Source of the DNA: Streptomyces sp. ISL-43
GTDB lineage: Bacteria; Actinomycetota; Actinomycetes; Streptomycetales; Streptomycetaceae
Length of the DNA stretch: 64,000 nt
Direction: 5' to 3'
NCBI RefSeq assembly: GCF_018614195.1
Contig: NZ_JAGGOT010000008.1
Coordinates: 182,792-246,791 of the forward strand
Positions 33,561 through 43,315 of the stretch are shown here, piece after piece. Every line of letters starts with the position of its first letter. Positions within the stretch are counted from its first letter, which is position 1. The notes under the pieces are model-generated. The model ran no database searches. It saw only the letters and a program-made list of their open reading frames with translations, and was not told the DNA's origin. A program made the position numbers and the translations under genes.

Positions 33561-35378
33561 TCAGCCCGGCACCGGCGAGTCGTACAGGTCGTAGCTGCGC
33601 CCCCCGGCGAACCGGGCCAGCACCTCCTGGTGGACCCGGGCCGCGCAGCTCGCGGGCGGCTCCGCGGGAGACAGGCCCAGTCTTCGGGCGACGCGGTGCA
33701 GGGCGGCCGCGGCCCAGGAGGGATCCCCGAGGAAGGGGTCCCCGGCGGCGCGGCCGTGCCACCACACCCCGAGGACGGCGGCGCCGGCCAGCACCAGCGC
33801 GTAGCGGTCGCACAGCGCGAACCAGGCGGGGCTGGTGGGGCGGTCCGCGCCCAGCTCGGGCAGGGCGAGCACCCGCCCGCGCAGGTCGCGCAGTTCACCG
33901 ACGAGCAGGTCGGCCAGCGCGCGCAGGGCGCGTTCCTCGCGGGTGGCCGCGGGCACGACGGCGGCGAAGGCGAGCAGGGAGGCGCTGAGGCTGTCGCGTC
34001 CCCCGGCCAGCACGAGGGCCTCGTAGCGGAAGGCGGGCAGCGGGCCCGCCGGGCGGAACAGCGCGGCGGGCGCCTCCTCCCCCGTGAACCAGGCACCCCG
34101 GGCCAGGCGGCCCAGCTGCGGGACGATCGTGGCCTGGCAGGCCGCGGTCCCGGCGTGCCCGAGGCCGGCCACGGGCACGTCGCGCAGGTGCTTCTGGAAG
34201 ATCCCGACGGCGCCCTCGCGGGTGTAGAGCTGCGATCCGAGCACCGTGGACAGGTCGTACATCGTCTCGCTGAGCACCTTCGGCAGCAGCGATTTCACCG
34301 CCGCCGCATACAGGCTGGTCTCGCCGGGCAGCAGGTGCAGGGCGCGGGTGGCCACGACGGCGAGGCTGTCGTAGAGCAGCAGGTCGGCGAAGGCCCCGGT
34401 GACGGTGTGGGCGGCCCGGCGCGGGTCGGCCGCCGCCGGTCCGCCGCCCGGGCCCTTGGCGCGGTCGACGCGCACGGCGGTGCGCAGCCCGGTGTCCACG
34501 GCCGCCACCACCAGCGAGGCCGTCAGGGTGCGGCTGATCTGGAAGTGGCGCAGGGCGGTGCGCAGCCCGCTGCCGGGCGCGCCCAGCAGCGCGCCCTCGG
34601 GAACCGGGCAGTGGGCGAACTCCACGCCCGTACGGAAGTACCCGCGCAGCCCGACCGACGGCGGCCGCCCGGTGATCCGGTGGCGGGCCGCGGGGAACTC
34701 GCGCGGGTCCAGCAGCAGGGCGCTGTGGCTGGCGCTGCCGCGTTCGTCGCCGGTGCGGCAGAACAGCACCAGGGCGTCCGCGCGCTGCATGTTGTTGACG
34801 ACCGGTTTGGCGCCGGTCAGGGCGAGCCGGCCGCCGGACCGGGCGTCGACCCGGATGCCGCTCTTGACGAAGTCGTTGGTGTGCGCGGTCTCGTGCTCGG
34901 CGACGGCGGCCTTGGAGCCCGCCAGCAGGAGGGCGGCGAGGCCGGTGCGCTGGGCCGCGCTGCCCGTCATCCACACGTCGGAGGCGGCCGTGAAGGTGGT
35001 CGTCCCGTGGCCCATGCCGAGGGCGACGTCCCGGCGGAAGACCGGGCGCATGACCCGCAGGAGGGATTCCGCCGAGTCGAAGCGGCCGCCCAGTTCGCGC
35101 GGTACGAACTCCTCGTTCATGCCGTAGTCGTCGAGTACGGACTCGGCCTCGGGGGAGTGCGTCGCGGCCCGGTCCGCACGCAGCAGCGCCCCGTGCCCGG
35201 TCGGGTTGCCCGGCCGGCCAGGGTCGCCGAGCAGCCGCTCCAGGGCGGCGACCCGATCCCGTACGGGCACGGCCGTGCCGGCGCCGGCGCCCGTGCCCGT
35301 GCCGGCGCCCGCGCCCGCGCCCGTGCCCGTGGAGCCGCGCACGCCCGCCGGGGCCGTCCGCGGCGGCGCCCCGCTCAC
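33561..35378 (-). CDS. acyl-CoA/acyl-ACP dehydrogenase
   Basis: This 605-residue flavoprotein belongs to the acyl-CoA dehydrogenase superfamily. GTG at 35378 overlaps the ligase stop as GTGA. Residues about 8-30 are a Gly/Thr/Ala tract, unusual for the family and likely a flexible linker. The helical N-terminal domain, a beta domain around AHTNDFVKSGIRV and a C-terminal helix bundle including SRTLTASLVVAAVDTGLR are recognisable. The C-terminal extension of about 150 residues is longer than in ordinary 380-residue members. Its place between a FAAL and an ACP suggests alpha,beta-desaturation of an ACP-bound acyl chain. Confidence 0.88.
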   Translation of the reverse strand: MSGAPPRTAPAGVRGSTGTGAGAGAGTGTGAGAGTAVPVRDRVAALERLLGDPGRPGNPTGHGALLRADRAATHSPEAESVLDDYGMNEEFVPRELGGRFDSAESLLRVMRPVFRRDVALGMGHGTTTFTAASDVWMTGSAAQRTGLAALLLAGSKAAVAEHETAHTNDFVKSGIRVDARSGGRLALTGAKPVVNNMQRADALVLFCRTGDERGSASHSALLLDPREFPAARHRITGRPPSVGLRGYFRTGVEFAHCPVPEGALLGAPGSGLRTALRHFQISRTLTASLVVAAVDTGLRTAVRVDRAKGPGGGPAAADPRRAAHTVTGAFADLLLYDSLAVVATRALHLLPGETSLYAAAVKSLLPKVLSETMYDLSTVLGSQLYTREGAVGIFQKHLRDVPVAGLGHAGTAACQATIVPQLGRLARGAWFTGEEAPAALFRPAGPLPAFRYEALVLAGGRDSLSASLLAFAAVVPAATREERALRALADLLVGELRDLRGRVLALPELGADRPTSPAWFALCDRYALVLAGAAVLGVWWHGRAAGDPFLGDPSWAAAALHRVARRLGLSPAEPPASCAARVHQEVLARFAGGRSYDLYDSPVPG

Positions 35379-37168
35379 CACACGGTCCCCTGCGCCGTGC
35401 CGCCGGCGGGCTGCAGCAGGTCGTTGCCCAGCAGCGTGTTCCACGGACGGATCAGGCCCCGCACCGCCGGGTCGAGCACCTCGTACACACCGGCGAGCTC
35501 CCCGGCGAGGAACAGCTTGCGCATCAGGGTGCGCTGGATCTTGCCGCTGGTGGTGCGGCGCACGGTGCCCGGCCGTACGAGCAGCACGTTGCCCGCCGGC
35601 ACCTCGAAGTCCTGCCCGATGAGGGTCTGGATCCGGCGGGCCAGCACCCGCAGCTGCTCCCAGTCGGTGTCCTGGGCGCGCACCTCCTGCAGGACGACGA
35701 GCTGCTCCCGCTCGGCGTCCACGGTGAACACGGCGCCGTTGCCCGCGGCGAAGGCCGGGGACATCTCGCGGACGGCCCATTCCACGTCCTGCGGGTAGAG
35801 GTTGCGCCCGCTCAGGACCGCGACCTCCTTCAGCCGCCCGGTGATGTACAGCTCCCCGTCGTCCAGGACGCCGAGGTCCCCGGTGCGCAGGAAGCCGCCC
35901 GGCACGGCGCCGAAAGCCTGCTCGCTCTCCTCGCGGTCGCGCCAGTAGCCGCCCGCCACGCTGTCGCCGCGCAGTTCGATCTCCCCCACCCGGCCCGGGG
36001 GCAGTTCGCGCCCGTCGGGCCCGGTGACGCGCAGCTCGTGCCCGCGCACCCGGCCGCTGCTCACGAGCGTGCGTACGGGCTCCCCGGCACGGGCCGGACG
36101 CAGCTCGTCGCGCTCCAGGGCCGCCGCGTCCACCGTGCGCCGGACGCCGGCGGTGCCCGGCACCGCGCCGGACACGAAGAGGGTGGCCTCGGCCAGACCG
36201 TAGGCGGGGCACAGGCTCCCGCGGCGGAACCCGGCGGCGGCGAACCGGTCCGCGAAGGCGTCCAGGGTCCGGTGGCGCACCGGTTCGGCCCCGTTGAGCG
36301 CCACGCGCCAGCGGGACAGGTCCAGCCCGGCGAGCTGCTCGTCGGTGACCCGCCGTACGCACAGGTCGTACGCGAAGTCGGGCGCCGAGCTGACGGTCAC
36401 CCCGTAGGTGTCGATGGCCCGCAGCCAGCGCGCCGGCCGCCGGACGAAGGAGGCGGCCGACATCTGCACCGAGGTGGCGCCCAGCCACAGCGGATGCAGC
36501 AGCTGCCCGATCAGCCCCAGGTCGTGGTAGTGCGGCAGCCAGCTGGCGAAGCGGTCGTCCGGGGTGGTCCCGAAGGCCTGCCGGAAGGCCTCCTGGTTGG
36601 CCAGCAGGTTGCGGTGGCTGACCATCACCCCGCGCGGCCTCGAGGTCGAGCCGGAGGTGTACTGGAGGAAGGCGAGATCGTCCGGGCCGGTGCCCGGATC
36701 CTCGTACGCGTCGGGGCCGGGACCGGTGCCCGCGGCGCTCACGTCGGTGGCCAGGCACACCACCTCGCCGCGGCCCGCCATCGCCAGCCACAGCGACACC
36801 TCGGCCGCGTTGGCGGCGTCGGTCAGCACCAGGCGCGCCCCGGTGTCCCGGAGGATCCCGGACACCCGCTGGAGCCGTTCGCCCCGGTCGCCGGGCAGGG
36901 GGGCGGGCACGGCCACCGCACCCGCGTACAGGCAGCCGGTGAAGGACCGCAGGAACTCGGCGCCCGGCGGGTAGAGCAGCAGGACCGGCTCGCCCTGGGC
37001 GCCGAGGGCGCGCAGGCGTACGGCGAGGGCGCGGGCCGCGGTGTCCAGGGCGGTGTAGCTCACGTGCTCGGCGGTGCCGTCGTCGTGGAGGAAGACGTGC
37101 GCGTCCGCCCCGCCGCGTTCCCCGGCGCGCTCCCGCACCACCTCGGTGAAGGTGGAATAACTGGTCAA
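35375..37168 (-). CDS. fatty acyl-AMP ligase (FAAL/FadD32-type)
   Basis: This 597-residue ANL enzyme activates a fatty acid as acyl-AMP and passes it to a carrier protein, not CoA. FAAL marks are YTSGSTSRPRGVMVSHRNLL (about 165-184), ASWLPHYHDLGLIG just after it, RTGDLG, and RRTTSGKIQRTLMR with the A10 lysine near residue 550. The start appears to be TTG at 37168 with GAGGGGGC upstream. It heads the four-gene operon ending in the PPTase. The chain length of the substrate cannot be judged. Confidence 0.92.
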   Translation of the reverse strand: MTSYSTFTEVVRERAGERGGADAHVFLHDDGTAEHVSYTALDTAARALAVRLRALGAQGEPVLLLYPPGAEFLRSFTGCLYAGAVAVPAPLPGDRGERLQRVSGILRDTGARLVLTDAANAAEVSLWLAMAGRGEVVCLATDVSAAGTGPGPDAYEDPGTGPDDLAFLQYTSGSTSRPRGVMVSHRNLLANQEAFRQAFGTTPDDRFASWLPHYHDLGLIGQLLHPLWLGATSVQMSAASFVRRPARWLRAIDTYGVTVSSAPDFAYDLCVRRVTDEQLAGLDLSRWRVALNGAEPVRHRTLDAFADRFAAAGFRRGSLCPAYGLAEATLFVSGAVPGTAGVRRTVDAAALERDELRPARAGEPVRTLVSSGRVRGHELRVTGPDGRELPPGRVGEIELRGDSVAGGYWRDREESEQAFGAVPGGFLRTGDLGVLDDGELYITGRLKEVAVLSGRNLYPQDVEWAVREMSPAFAAGNGAVFTVDAEREQLVVLQEVRAQDTDWEQLRVLARRIQTLIGQDFEVPAGNVLLVRPGTVRRTTSGKIQRTLMRKLFLAGELAGVYEVLDPAVRGLIRPWNTLLGNDLLQPAGGTAQGTVW

Positions 37169-37368
37169 GGTCTGCCCCCTCGCGCCGCACTCGGGACACC
37201 AACGGGGCGCCGGAGGCCCCTTCTCCCAGAGTCCGCATCCTCCACGCGGGGGCTAAAGCAGCTCTTGCGGCCACCGCGCCGGCTGACCGGAAATAGGGGG
37301 GTGCCTGTCCGAAGTCCGGGGGTGCGCCCGACCTAGAGTGGGTGGACCAAGTGAGCGGGGGGGTTCAT

Positions 37369-39936
37369 ATGCGTTTTCGGGTTCTTGGTCCCATGGAAGT
37401 GCGCTCGGCCGGCCCGGACGTGCGGGTACTGACCCCGCGCGCCGCGAAGGTGCGCGTGGTGCTGGCGACGTTGCTGGTCCGCGTCAACGAGGTCGTCTCC
37501 GTCGACAGCCTCATCGACGAGCTGTGGGGGGAGCAGCCGCCGCGCACCGCGATGACCACGCTGCAGGTGTACATCTCCCAGCTGCGCAAGATGCTGCGGG
37601 ACGCCGATCCGGAGCAGGGCGGCGAACTCCTGCAGACGCGCTCACCCGGCTACCTGTTCCGCCTCGACCCCGGGCAGCTGGACCTCACGGTCTTCGAGGA
37701 CCTGCACGCACGGGGCCGCGAGGCACTGGCGGCCGGCGACCACACCGGCGCCGCCGACCTGCAGCGCCGGGCCCTGGCGCTGTGGCGCGGCCCGCTGCTG
37801 TCGGACACCCCGCACGGCTCGCTGCTGGACAGCATGGCCGTACGGCTCACCGAGGTGCGCACGGCCGCGCTGGAGCAGCGGGTGCGCGCCGAACTCCATC
37901 TGGGACGCCACCAGGAACTGCTGGGCGAGCTGCGGGCGCTGACCGCCGAGCTGCCGATGCACGAGGAGTTCCACGCGCATCTGATGGTCGCCCTCTACCG
38001 CACCGGCCGGCAGGCCGACGCCCTGGGGACCTTCGCCACGCTGCGCCGCACCCTCGTCGACGACCTGGCCATCGAACCGGGCCGGCAGATCCAGCAGCTG
38101 CACAGCCGCATCCTGACCGGCGACCCGGCACTGCTGCGCCCCTCGGCCACCTCAGGGGCCCGGACGGCCGCCCCGGCCAAGGGGCCCGGCCTGCCGGACT
38201 TCCCGGTGACCGAACTCCCGCAGCCCGACCCGCTGTTCACCGGCCGAGAGGCGGAGCTCGCCGAGCTGGCCGCCCGGCTGGAGGGCGCACCGGCCGGCGG
38301 CTGCGTGATGGTCAGCGGCCCCGCCGGCGCGGGCAAGACGGCCCTGGCCGCCGCCGCGGCGCACCGGGCCGCCACCGCCTTCCCCGACGGCCGGGTCCTG
38401 GTGCGGCTGCGCACCGGGGCGGGCGGGCGGCCTGCCGGAGCCGAGGCCCTGGCCGCGGTACTGCGGGCCTTCGGCACCACGGGCACGCTCCCCACCGCCG
38501 AGGACGAACTCGGCGCACTGCTGCACCGCCTGACGGAGGGCCGGCGGATCCTGCTGGTCCTGGACGACGTGGCCTCGGCCGCGCAGCTGCGCCCGCTGCT
38601 CGCCGCCGTACCGGGCTGCGTGGTCCTGGCCACCTGCCGCGGGCTGCCGCGCGGCATGGCCGCCCTGGGCGTACAGGCCCTGCCGCTCGGCCCGCTCGGG
38701 CCCGCCGCGGGCCGGTCCCTGCTCGCGGACGACGAGGCGAGCGGCGAGCTGACCGAACTGTGCGGCGGGCTGCCGCTGGCCCTGCGGGCGGTCGCCGCGC
38801 AACTGGCCTCGCACCCGCGCTGGACCACCGCCACCCTGGCCGACCGGCTGCGGGCGCCGGACACCAGGCTCTCGGAGCTGCGCGCGGCGGACGAGGAGTG
38901 CTACGGAGTACTGCGCGCGGCCTACGCGGAGGGCGCCGAGGCCGACCGGGCCGCGTTCCGGCTCCTGGGCACCGTGCCCGCCGGCCCGTTCGGGGCGGAC
39001 ACCGCGGCCGCGGCCCTGGGGTCGGCGGCGGCCCGGGCCGAGGACTCCCTGGAATCCCTGGTCGAGGCGGGCCTGCTGGTGGCCCTGCCCGAGGGCGGCT
39101 ACCGGCTGCCGGAACTGCTCAGGCTGCTGGCCGTCGAACGGCTCGCCGAGGAGGAGCCGGCCACGGTCGCGCACGAGGCGACGGCCCGGCTGTGCGAGGC
39201 GCTGGCCGCCGAGCTGGAGGCGGCGCACCGAGCCCGGCACCTGGACGGGCTGCACCCCCTGGAGTGGTTCGAGCGGCGCGGCCCCGAGCTGGCGGACGCC
39301 CTCGTACGGGCACACCGCGCCGGGCTGTGGCCGCAGACGGTCCGGCTGGCGGACGGCATGTCCCCCTTCCTGGAGGCGCTGGCCGCCTGGGAGGTCTGGG
39401 AGCGCTGCCACACGGCGGCCCTGGACGCGGCCCGGCGGCTCGGCGACGACGCGGCCGAGGCGCGGATGCTGCGCTCGCTCGGCGACCTGGCCTGGCAGCG
39501 CCGCCGTCTGGCGGAGGCCGGGGACCACTACCGGCAGGCGTTGCGCGCCGTGGAGACCGCCGGTCCCGCAGCGTCCGCCGAGACCGCCCCCGAACGGGTG
39601 CGGGCCCTGGCCGGCCTGGTGGACCTGCGGCTGGACGAGGGCGCGCTGGCCGGCGCCGCCCAGCTGCTGGACCCGATGCTCGACGAGGTGCCGCAGGACA
39701 TCCGGGGCCGCTGGGAACTGAGCCGCGTGCAGGGCCTGCTGGCCGTGGAGGCCCAGGTCCCGGGCGCGGCCGAGACCCACTTCCGGCAGTGCCTGACCCT
39801 GGCCTCGGCCCTGGGCGACCGGCGTCTGGAGTCCTACGCCCGGCGCTGGCTGAACCGGCTGGGCGGCGGCGAGCACCGCGCGGACTGGTCGGAGGTCCGC
39901 CCCGGGGTCTGGCGGGCCCGGGCCACGACGGGCTGA
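37369..39936 (+). CDS. SARP-family regulator with BTAD, NB-ARC and TPR domains
   Basis: This 855-residue AfsR-like activator has an OmpR-type winged helix at residues 1 to about 90 (MRFRVLGPMEVR, SVDSLIDELWG, ISQLRKML) and a BTAD at about 95-240. An NB-ARC ATPase with VSGPAGAGKTALA and ILLVLDDVASA and a TPR C-terminus complete it. ATG at 37369 has a GGGGGGG track upstream; an in-frame GTG nine codons earlier is less likely. It is divergent from the FAAL operon and so probably controls that promoter. SARPs bind direct repeats near -35; one candidate in the cluster is at 7736-7751. Confidence 0.93.
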   Translation: MRFRVLGPMEVRSAGPDVRVLTPRAAKVRVVLATLLVRVNEVVSVDSLIDELWGEQPPRTAMTTLQVYISQLRKMLRDADPEQGGELLQTRSPGYLFRLDPGQLDLTVFEDLHARGREALAAGDHTGAADLQRRALALWRGPLLSDTPHGSLLDSMAVRLTEVRTAALEQRVRAELHLGRHQELLGELRALTAELPMHEEFHAHLMVALYRTGRQADALGTFATLRRTLVDDLAIEPGRQIQQLHSRILTGDPALLRPSATSGARTAAPAKGPGLPDFPVTELPQPDPLFTGREAELAELAARLEGAPAGGCVMVSGPAGAGKTALAAAAAHRAATAFPDGRVLVRLRTGAGGRPAGAEALAAVLRAFGTTGTLPTAEDELGALLHRLTEGRRILLVLDDVASAAQLRPLLAAVPGCVVLATCRGLPRGMAALGVQALPLGPLGPAAGRSLLADDEASGELTELCGGLPLALRAVAAQLASHPRWTTATLADRLRAPDTRLSELRAADEECYGVLRAAYAEGAEADRAAFRLLGTVPAGPFGADTAAAALGSAAARAEDSLESLVEAGLLVALPEGGYRLPELLRLLAVERLAEEEPATVAHEATARLCEALAAELEAAHRARHLDGLHPLEWFERRGPELADALVRAHRAGLWPQTVRLADGMSPFLEALAAWEVWERCHTAALDAARRLGDDAAEARMLRSLGDLAWQRRRLAEAGDHYRQALRAVETAGPAASAETAPERVRALAGLVDLRLDEGALAGAAQLLDPMLDEVPQDIRGRWELSRVQGLLAVEAQVPGAAETHFRQCLTLASALGDRRLESYARRWLNRLGGGEHRADWSEVRPGVWRARATTG

Positions 39937-39955
39937 GGCGCACGGAGCAGCAAGG

Positions 39956-40018
39956 AAGGCGTTGCCGTCGGAGCCCGCCCCCCTGACCGAGGGGGGCGGG
40001 CTCCGGTGACAACGCCTT
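39956..40018. terminator. long two-tier hairpin between convergent regulators
   Basis: Inner 15-bp perfect arms are 39970-39984 and 39990-40004; outer 9-bp arms are 39956-39964 and 40010-40018. The structure lies between the SARP stop and the minus-strand LAL stop and can terminate both. Confidence 0.9.
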
Positions 40019-40063
40019 CGCCGCACCCCCGCGGAGCACTGGGCCGCGCGGCCGGATCCCGTA

Positions 40064-42826
40064 TCAGCCCGCCTTCGCCGACTCGTGCTCCTCCGCCTGC
40101 AGGTCCATCTGCAGGTCCATCGGGAGCTCCTGACGGCGGGTGATGTTCAGCTTCTTGTACGCGCGGGTCAGGTGCTGCTCCACCGTGCTCATGGTGATGT
40201 ACAGCTTCCCCGAGATCTCCCGGTTCGTGTAGCCGTACGCGGCAAGCGCCGCCACCCTCCGCTCCGACTCGCTGAGCCGGCTCGCGTCCGCCACCGGCGC
40301 GCGGTCCTCGGACCCGGACCCCGGCACGACGCGGGTCTGCCCCGGCAGGATCTGCTCGCACAGCGGACCGGCCCCGCAGTCCGCGGCGAGCTGCCAGGCC
40401 CGCCGGGTGACCATCCCGGCCCGGGTTCCCTCGCCGACCAGCTGCAGGGAGCGGCCCAGATCGGCCAGGGCCCGTGCCAGTTCGAGGCGGTCCCCGGAGC
40501 CGCGCAGCTCCTCCACCGCGCGGCCCAGCACCTTGGGCCGCTGGGCGGGCTCGCCCACCGCGGCGCGCAGTCGCAGCGAGATCCCGTGCACGCGCGCGCT
40601 GCGGACCTCCGCCATCGACAGCTGCTCGGCCACGAACCGCTCGGCCTGCCGGTGCTCGCCGAGCTGCAGCAGGGCCTCGGCGGCATCGGTGCGCCACGGG
40701 GCGAACCGGGGCCGGTCCAGGTTCCACCGGCGGGCCAGGCGGCCCGCGTCGAGGAACTCCCCGACCGCGGCCTGCGGGCGGTGGGTGGCCAGGTAGTAGT
40801 GGCCGCGCGCCCGCAGGTAGCCGATGGCGTGCACGCTGGCGAACAGCTCTGTCGGCACCGGCAGTTCGAGACGCCGCGCGGCGTCGTCGTAGCGGCCCAT
40901 GGCGGTGAGCGCCAGCACCTCGGCGGCCAGGGGCGCGAAGAGGAACACCGACCCGCGTCCGGCGACGGCGGTCACGGCCGCCGCCGCCTCCCGCGCGGCG
41001 CCCTCCAGATCGCCCGTGCGCAGCAGCGCCTCGGCGTACAGGTGCCCGAACGCCGCGTACCAGCCAGGGGTGTTCACCGGATCGGTCTGCGCCTGGAGCT
41101 TCTGGCACCACACCGCGGCCCGGTCCGCCTGGTCGGCGTGGAGCAGGGTGCGGACGGCCTGCGTGAGCGGGTCGAAGGTCGTGTGTGCGAGCGGAGTGGC
41201 CTTCAACAGGCGTTCCACTGCTGCGAGTTCACCACCCGTGCCGCCCGGGTGCGCCCACAGCGCGGCGCAGTCGCGCATCCTGCCGGGGGCGGCCGCGGCG
41301 GCCTGGTCCCGGCCGCCGGCCGGCGGCAGCGCGTACAGCTGGCGCAGCGGATCCTCCCGGGGCACCGGCGGCGGCTGCTCCCCCTCGGTGTGCGGGGCGG
41401 CGGTCCGCTCCAGGGTCTCGGCGGCGCTTTCGATCCGGCCCTGCGACACGAGCAGCCGGGCGAGCAGGCCCGCCGGAGCGGCCGCGAGCGTCCCCTCGCG
41501 CATCGCGGCCAGCGGAACGGCCAGGTGCGCCTCGGCGGCGGCCGGGTTGCCGCGCCAGGTGACGGCGGCGAGCTGCAGGTCGATGTCCAGGCGCAGGGAC
41601 TCCTCCTCGCACAGCTCGCGGGCTCGGCCGAGGCAGGAGGCGGCGTACGACCAGTCGTCGTCGAGCAGTGCCTGCCGGGCCGCCTCGCGCAGCGCGGGCA
41701 CCGCCCAGCCGGCGGCCGCCTCAAGGGATCCGGGCACGTCGACGGCGGCGAGCAGGTGCCCGGCCACCACACCGGCGCGGGCCTGCCCGTCGTGCAGGAC
41801 GCGGGCCGCCTGCCAGTGCAGGCGGGCGCGTTCGGCCGGATCCGTGTCGTCCAGTACGGTCGCGGCGGCGGCCGGGTGCCGCAGCCGGTACCCGTCGGTG
41901 AGCCCGGTGCCGTCCAGGACGGACAGGGCGCCGCGGGCCGCGTGGAGCGTCATGCCGGCGAGCCCGCGGGCGAGGCCGGCGGTGGCGTCCTCGCCGAGCA
42001 CGGCGATGGCCGCCGCCAGCAGCCGCGCCTCGGTACCGCTGCGCCGCAGGCAGACCGCCACGGCCTCGGCGAACGGTCCGCCGGGCAGCGGCGCGGGCCA
42101 CCTGCGGGCCCCGCGCACCGGTACGGGGTACTCGGTGAGCAGCGCCTTGAGCAGCAGCGGGTTGCCCCCGGTGATCCGGTGCAGGTGCGCGGCGAAGGTG
42201 TCGGAGACCGGCGCGCCGGTGTGCCGGGCCAGGATCTCGGCGGTGGCGCCGAGGTCGAGGCAGCCGAGCCGGATCCAGCCGAAGCCGGGGTGGCGCAGGA
42301 ACTCCGTACGCGCCCGGGAGGTCTCCGCGGCGCCCTGGCCGGGCGACTGCGCGAGGACCAGCAGCAGGGGAACGCCCCGCAGCGACCGGGCCAGGTGCAG
42401 CAGGTGATCGAGCGAGGACGCGTCCGCGTGGTGGAGGTCGTCGACGCAGACCATGACGGTCCCCCGGCCGGCGAGCTCCCGCAGCGCCTCCTCGAACGCG
42501 TGGACCGACGGGACCGCGCCGTCCCGCGGCAGCGTGCCGGGCGGCAGCCCCGCGACGAGCCGGCGCAGCACCGCGTGCTCCACGCCCTGCTCGCCGGGCG
42601 TCCCGGCGGCCCGCAGGACCGTGACCCCGCCCCGCAGGGCGAGTTCCGCGAACTCCTGCACCAGCTCGGACTTCCCGCACCCGGCGGGCCCCTCGACGAG
42701 CGCGACGCCCGCCCCGCCCGACTCGCACGCCTTCAGCATCATGTCCAACCGCGCGAACGCGTCGTCCTGGTGCCAGAACACCACAGCAGCCTCCCCCGAT
42801 CCGACCCGCACTGCCGACTGGTCCAC
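40064..42826 (-). CDS. LAL-type LuxR-family transcriptional regulator, second copy
   Basis: This 920-residue protein has an N-terminal AAA domain with Walker A GPAGCGKS at about residues 45-52 and Walker B VMVCVDDLHHAD. A long helical middle follows. The C-terminal LuxR helix-turn-helix reads LSESERRVAALAAYGYTNRE, then STVEQHLTRAYKKLNI, near residues 850-905. It shares domain plan but little sequence with the LAL at 27176. ATG at 42826 is used. It marks the right edge of the cluster. Its upstream region of about 220 bp has no supported gene. Confidence 0.92.
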   Translation of the reverse strand: MDQSAVRVGSGEAAVVFWHQDDAFARLDMMLKACESGGAGVALVEGPAGCGKSELVQEFAELALRGGVTVLRAAGTPGEQGVEHAVLRRLVAGLPPGTLPRDGAVPSVHAFEEALRELAGRGTVMVCVDDLHHADASSLDHLLHLARSLRGVPLLLVLAQSPGQGAAETSRARTEFLRHPGFGWIRLGCLDLGATAEILARHTGAPVSDTFAAHLHRITGGNPLLLKALLTEYPVPVRGARRWPAPLPGGPFAEAVAVCLRRSGTEARLLAAAIAVLGEDATAGLARGLAGMTLHAARGALSVLDGTGLTDGYRLRHPAAAATVLDDTDPAERARLHWQAARVLHDGQARAGVVAGHLLAAVDVPGSLEAAAGWAVPALREAARQALLDDDWSYAASCLGRARELCEEESLRLDIDLQLAAVTWRGNPAAAEAHLAVPLAAMREGTLAAAPAGLLARLLVSQGRIESAAETLERTAAPHTEGEQPPPVPREDPLRQLYALPPAGGRDQAAAAAPGRMRDCAALWAHPGGTGGELAAVERLLKATPLAHTTFDPLTQAVRTLLHADQADRAAVWCQKLQAQTDPVNTPGWYAAFGHLYAEALLRTGDLEGAAREAAAAVTAVAGRGSVFLFAPLAAEVLALTAMGRYDDAARRLELPVPTELFASVHAIGYLRARGHYYLATHRPQAAVGEFLDAGRLARRWNLDRPRFAPWRTDAAEALLQLGEHRQAERFVAEQLSMAEVRSARVHGISLRLRAAVGEPAQRPKVLGRAVEELRGSGDRLELARALADLGRSLQLVGEGTRAGMVTRRAWQLAADCGAGPLCEQILPGQTRVVPGSGSEDRAPVADASRLSESERRVAALAAYGYTNREISGKLYITMSTVEQHLTRAYKKLNITRRQELPMDLQMDLQAEEHESAKAG

Positions 42827-43315
42827 GTTAGGAACCGCCGCGGCGGAGCGTCAGGGGAAACCGCTGGCCACAACCTGCGCGGCAGCAACTACCCCTCCGC
42901 GGCCAAGGCCACCACCGCGGTGGTCGGCGCGGGCTCGACCGTTCGGCTGATGCGCTTCGGCTGTCCCTCCCGTTACGGTCTTCACCAGACGTTGGTCGCT
43001 GATTCCGTTCCGTCGGGTGCCGCGGCGCGTTCGGCTGCAGGGAGGTACTCGTGTCCTCATCGTCCACGCCCCCCGGTCACGTTTCCTGGCTCCGGCGTGC
43101 CGCCCGGCGGCTGAACGGCTGGCTGAGCTCGCCGTCCCGGGCAGTCCTGCTGGAGTCCGACGCCCTCCTGGTCGCGGAGCCGGAAGAGGGCGCGAGGTGG
43201 CCGGTCGGCAGCCGGCAGTACGTACGGTGGTACACCGTGGGCCCTTCGGCCACCGTCCTTCCAGGCACAGGACGAGAGGCGCCTACCAGCAGCCGCACGA
43301 CTGGGCGGCATCAAG
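42827..43315. other. intergenic region with a weak possible small ORF
   Basis: This 489-bp stretch begins the accessory zone. A plus-strand frame from GTG at 43051, with GGGAGG upstream, encodes a basic start (RRAARRLNGWLSS) and then loses coding character by about 43300. I recognise no family. It may be a remnant. No hairpin or repeat stood out. Confidence 0.3.
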
